Shown one piece after another: positions 6,108-8,638 of a stretch of DNA of 8,638 nt. The notes below the pieces were generated by a model. The model did not search any database and was not told where the DNA came from. It saw only the letters and a list, made by a program, of their open reading frames with translations. Within the stretch, counting starts at the first letter, position 1, and the number at the start of each line of letters is the position of its first letter. Source of the DNA: Streptosporangiaceae bacterium. GTDB taxonomy: Bacteria; Actinomycetota; Actinomycetes; Streptosporangiales; Streptosporangiaceae. Location of the stretch: positions 1 to 8,638 of the forward strand of contig JASIGD010000551.1 of the NCBI GenBank assembly GCA_030045295.1, read 5' to 3'. A program made the translations under genes and the position numbers.

Positions 6108-7664
6108 TCAGCTGAGCCGTTGGAGCAGGTGATCGCCGACCCGGATGGCGTTCGCCATCGCGGTCAGGGCCGGATTGACCGCGCCGATACTCGGGAAGAA
6201 GCTGGTGTCCACGACGTAAAGGTTGTCGAGTTCGTGGGCCCGGCAGTCGGCGTTGAGCACGGAGGTGGCCGGGTCGGTGCCGAACCGGGCGGTGCCGGCC
6301 TGGTGCGCGCAGCCGGCGATCGGGATGTCGGTTTTCAGGTACGCGAACCGGTGGGCCAGGTGGCCGGGGTGCATGCCGAGCGAGCCGAGCATCGAGTGCA
6401 GCTGGGCGTACAGCCGCTTGGCGGCGGTGGGATTGGACGGCGTGTAGGCCAGGTGGACGGCGCCGTCCGGGCCGAGGGTGACCCGGTTGTCTGGCTGCGG
6501 CAGGTCTTCGGTGGACAGCCAGAAGTCGACCGCGTGCTCGGCGACGTCGCGCAGCGCCCAGTGCGGCGCGAACTTGGTCTCGATGGGCTTCTCGCCGCGG
6601 AACATGGCCGCTTGCGACTTGCCGATCATCTGGATGTTGCCCATCGGGTACTCGAAATCCGGGCCGGAGAAGTAGAAGTCGTTGACGCCGAGGGTCTTCT
6701 GGAACACGGTCGGATTGGGATCTTGGGACAGGGCCAGGACGGCCTGGCTGTCGTGGTACATGAAGTTGCGCCCGACCTGGTCGCTGCCGTTGGCCAGCCC
6801 GCCCGGGTGCGTGTCGCTGGCCGAAGCCAGCAGCAGCTTGGCGGAGTTGGCCGCGCCGGCCGAGACGACGACGATGTCGCCCTCGTACCGTTCGGTTCCG
6901 CCGTCGTGCTCGGTCACCACCGACGTGACCGCGGTGCCGGCCGGGTTGGTTTCCAGCTTGACCGCCCGCGCGTTGCGGATCAGGGTGACGCCGGGGTGCT
7001 CCAGGGCCGGGCGGACCCCGGCCACCTCGGCATCGGACTTGGCGTGCAGCGGACACGGGAAGCCGTCGCAGTCCGCGCAGCGCACGCAGATGCTGTAGGG
7101 CAGGTCCGCCTCATCCAGCCGGATGCCGCACGGCGCGTGGAACGGATGGTAACCGGCCCTGGCCAGGTCATCGGACAGCTGCTGGATCCGCGGCTCGTGC
7201 GAGACCGCGGGGTACGGGTAGGGCCCGCTGGTCGGCGGGTCGGTGGGGTCCTCGCCCCGCGCGCCGTGCACCTGGTAGTACTCCTCCGCCTTGGCGTAAT
7301 ACGGCTCCATGTCGGTATAGGAGATCGGCCAGGCCGGCGACAGGCCGTCATGATGGCGCAGTTCGCCGAAATCCCGCTCGCGCAGCCGGTACAGCGCCGC
7401 CCCGTACAGCTTGGTCGCGCCGCCGACGAAGTAGTGCACCTGCGGCTGGAAGAAGGACTTGCCCTTCGGGTCATACCAGCTGTCGGGTGAGATGTACCGG
7501 CCGTCGACGAACACGTCGACCGTCGACCAGTTCGCCGGCTCCCGCGGCAGCCAGTCGCCACGCTCAAGCAGCAGGATGCGCTTACCCGAGGGGGCCAGAT
7601 GACGGGCGAGCGTGCCGCCGCCCGCCCCGGTCCCGATGATCACCACGTCGTAATGCTCGCCCAT
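6108..7664 (-). CDS. GMC-family FAD-dependent dehydrogenase with four-Cys cluster
   Basis: This is a soluble flavoprotein of the glucose-methanol-choline oxidoreductase family, which oxidises sugars, sugar acids or alcohols with bound FAD; substrate and electron acceptor cannot be read from the sequence. The 518 aa show the N-terminal FAD motif GTGAGG (11-16) and an acidic strand end at Glu34. The C-terminal GMC block has His454 in AHQAGT as likely catalytic base, and Asn497-Pro498 at the position of the second catalytic His/Asn. Residues 193-204 carry Cys193, Cys196, Cys199 and Cys204 in a CxxCxxCx4C arrangement ahead of HAKSDA, a pattern of the subfamily that includes gluconate- and glucose-dehydrogenase-like proteins. 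It might bind metal or an iron-sulfur cluster. I see no signal peptide or membrane helix, and no partner subunit or cytochrome c gene adjoins it. The ATG at 7664 follows GGAAGGA with 6 nt spacing. It separates cydC (149 nt) from cydA (99 nt), suggesting it supplies electrons to the quinone pool. Confidence 0.85.
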   Translation of the reverse strand: MGEHYDVVIIGTGAGGGTLARHLAPSGKRILLLERGDWLPREPANWSTVDVFVDGRYISPDSWYDPKGKSFFQPQVHYFVGGATKLYGAALYRLRERDFGELRHHDGLSPAWPISYTDMEPYYAKAEEYYQVHGARGEDPTDPPTSGPYPYPAVSHEPRIQQLSDDLARAGYHPFHAPCGIRLDEADLPYSICVRCADCDGFPCPLHAKSDAEVAGVRPALEHPGVTLIRNARAVKLETNPAGTAVTSVVTEHDGGTERYEGDIVVVSAGAANSAKLLLASASDTHPGGLANGSDQVGRNFMYHDSQAVLALSQDPNPTVFQKTLGVNDFYFSGPDFEYPMGNIQMIGKSQAAMFRGEKPIETKFAPHWALRDVAEHAVDFWLSTEDLPQPDNRVTLGPDGAVHLAYTPSNPTAAKRLYAQLHSMLGSLGMHPGHLAHRFAYLKTDIPIAGCAHQAGTARFGTDPATSVLNADCRAHELDNLYVVDTSFFPSIGAVNPALTAMANAIRVGDHLLQRLS

Positions 7665-7697
7665 GCTCGGTCCTTCCGGTGGCCGACTGTCTCGATT

Positions 7698-7729
7698 ACC
7701 TGGCCCTTTCCCCGCCGTTCCGGCCAGGT
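7698..7729. repeat. 8-bp inverted repeat in the leader of the GMC gene
   Basis: ACCTGGCC at 7698-7705 is matched perfectly by GGCCAGGT at 7722-7729, separated by 16 nt. It sits 33-65 nt upstream of the GMC start codon. It could be an operator for a dimeric regulator or a stem in the 5' untranslated RNA. In such GC-rich DNA, chance is a real alternative, and I cannot place a convincing -35/-10 promoter next to it. Confidence 0.3.
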
Positions 7730-7756
7730 CAGCCAGGCGCTACCGTAACCATCGCG

Positions 7757-7788
7757 GCGGGCGCCGGGCATCGCCCGCAGCGAGTGAT
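7757..7788. repeat. Intergenic hairpin repeat, copy 3 (cydC-GMC gap)
   Basis: The 23-nt core at 7766-7788 starts GGGCATCGCCCGC and ends AGCGAGTGAT, 25 nt behind the cydC stop codon. GCGGGCG at 7757-7763 pairs perfectly with CGCCCGC at 7772-7778 across an 8-nt loop; a smaller CGGGC/GCCCG hairpin inside it (7765-7777) is an alternative fold. It shares 20 of 23 positions with copy 1. No T-run follows on the minus strand. Confidence 0.6.
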
Positions 7789-7813
7789 TGACCCGGCTCC
7801 GGCCGACGCTCGC

Positions 7814-8638
7814 CTAGGCGGCGGTGAGAGCCTGTTCGGCGTCCCACATCTGCCGGTAGAGCGAGCATTCGCGCAGCAGCCCATCGTGCGTGCCGCGGCC
7901 GACGACCCGTCCCTGGTCGAGCACCACGATCTCGTCCACCTGGTCCAGGCCACGCAGTTCGTGGGTGATGAGCAATGTGGCCCGGCCCCTGGTGGCGTCC
8001 AGCAGGTCGGTGGTGAGAGTGGCCCTGGTCTCCGGGTCCAGGTGGGCCGTGGGCTCGTCCAGGATCAGCAGGTCAGGCCCGGCGAGCAGGGCGCGGGCCA
8101 GCGCGAGCCGCTGGCGTTCCCCGCCGGATACTGCCCCGCCCCGGGTGCCGACCGAGGTATCCCAGCCCTGCGGGAGCGATTCGACCCAGGGCAACAGCCG
8201 AGCCTGGGCGGCGGCCTCGGCCAGCTCGCCGTCGGAGGCGCCCGGGCGCGCGAGAAGGAGGTTTTCCCGGATGCTGGCGTCGAAGATATGCGGGTCTTGC
8301 GTACAGCCGCCGATCACTGTGCGTACGTCGTCTGCCGGGTAGGAACGCAAGTCGCAGCCGCCCAGCGTGGCGGTACCGCCGGCCAGGTCACAGAACCTGA
8401 GCAGGACCGCCGCGACCGTGGATTTTCCTGCCCCGCTCGGGCCGACCAGCGCGACCCGCCGCCCGGCCACGAGGTCCAGGTCGACGCCGTCTAGGGCCAG
8501 CGGGCCGTCACGGTCATACCGCACCCGCGCTGCCCGCAGCGTCACCCGGAGCGGGCCGCCGGGCAGCGGGCGCGGCGCGGCAGGCTCAGTGACCGGATCG
8601 GGGGCATCCAGGACCGCGCCGACCCGGGCCGCGCTGGC
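7814..8638 (-). CDS. cydC: Thiol-reductant ABC exporter CydC, ATPase domain (N-terminal part outside window)
   Basis: These are the last 274 codons of an ABC exporter half with a C-terminal ATPase domain. In the family, CydDC is a heterodimeric inner-membrane exporter of cysteine/glutathione that is needed to assemble cytochrome bd. The frame is open to the right edge, and an internal GTG at 8545 is not the start. The visible sequence opens with the linker AARVGAVLDAPDPV typical of CydC. Then come Walker A GPSGAGKST (residues 66-74 of the visible part), the Q-loop CTQDP (112-116), the signature SGGERQ (171-176), Walker B ILDEP (192-196, catalytic Glu195), and the H-loop His226. All catalytic motifs are intact. 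The membrane domain, and cydD if separate, should lie to the right; a fused CydDC polypeptide, known in some actinobacteria, cannot be excluded. Its position upstream of cydAB on the same strand supports CydC over a generic exporter. Confidence 0.85.
   Translation of the reverse strand, partial: ASAARVGAVLDAPDPVTEPAAPRPLPGGPLRVTLRAARVRYDRDGPLALDGVDLDLVAGRRVALVGPSGAGKSTVAAVLLRFCDLAGGTATLGGCDLRSYPADDVRTVIGGCTQDPHIFDASIRENLLLARPGASDGELAEAAAQARLLPWVESLPQGWDTSVGTRGGAVSGGERQRLALARALLAGPDLLILDEPTAHLDPETRATLTTDLLDATRGRATLLITHELRGLDQVDEIVVLDQGRVVGRGTHDGLLRECSLYRQMWDAEQALTAA

Noticed and set aside
6099..7490. A 463-codon plus-strand open frame opposite the GMC gene
   Set aside because: This is a Gly/Arg/Val-rich mirror frame without motifs. 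The GMC protein has clear catalytic and FAD motifs in the opposite frame.
3448..7813. CRISPR array as explanation of the spaced repeats
   Set aside because: The three copies are 1.7-2.6 kb apart, separated by whole genes, and not regularly spaced. They are single intergenic elements.
7665..7813. A sigma-70-type promoter for the GMC gene
   Set aside because: Partial boxes such as CTGACC and TAAT exist, but none has acceptable spacing or both hexamers, so I do not call one.

Overview
The window looks like chromosomal DNA from a high-GC actinobacterium. GC content is very high, codons end mostly in G or C, and GC-rich open frames shadow nearly every gene on the opposite strand. The encoded proteins also resemble actinobacterial versions: a Zwf1-like glucose-6-phosphate dehydrogenase homologue, a short-Q-loop cytochrome bd, and the CydC half of a CydDC exporter. 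No ribosomal RNA or marker gene is present, so I do not name a genus.

Layout: the left edge holds the 3' end of a plus-strand ClC-type chloride channel/transporter gene (1-527). It converges on a run of six minus-strand genes that fills the rest of the window. In transcription order, right to left, these are the C-terminal half of cydC (cut by the right edge), a GMC-family flavoprotein dehydrogenase, cydA, cydB, a glucose-6-phosphate dehydrogenase homologue, and a type II NADH dehydrogenase. Gaps in the run are 149, 99, 9, 86 and 42 nt. cydA and cydB are probably translationally coupled.

Together the genes look like an oxygen-respiration module. Cytochrome bd (CydAB) is the terminal quinol oxidase and CydDC is the exporter needed for its assembly. 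NDH-2 feeds electrons from NADH into the quinone pool. The GMC dehydrogenase and the G6PD-like enzyme are plausible suppliers of further reducing equivalents from sugars or alcohols. That assembly into one pathway is my inference from gene order.

Three points deserve attention. (1) CydA has Lys where the heme b558 axial His of the family (E. coli His186) should be, while the other heme and quinol residues I checked are kept. It also has a CxxC pair in the Q loop. (2) The G6PD homologue keeps the catalytic His/Asp pair but has lost the substrate-phosphate-binding His and Lys of the RIDHYLGK motif. (3) A 23-nt GC-rich repeat able to form a hairpin occurs once in each of the three minus-strand gaps longer than 80 nt, always 13-25 nt behind a stop codon.
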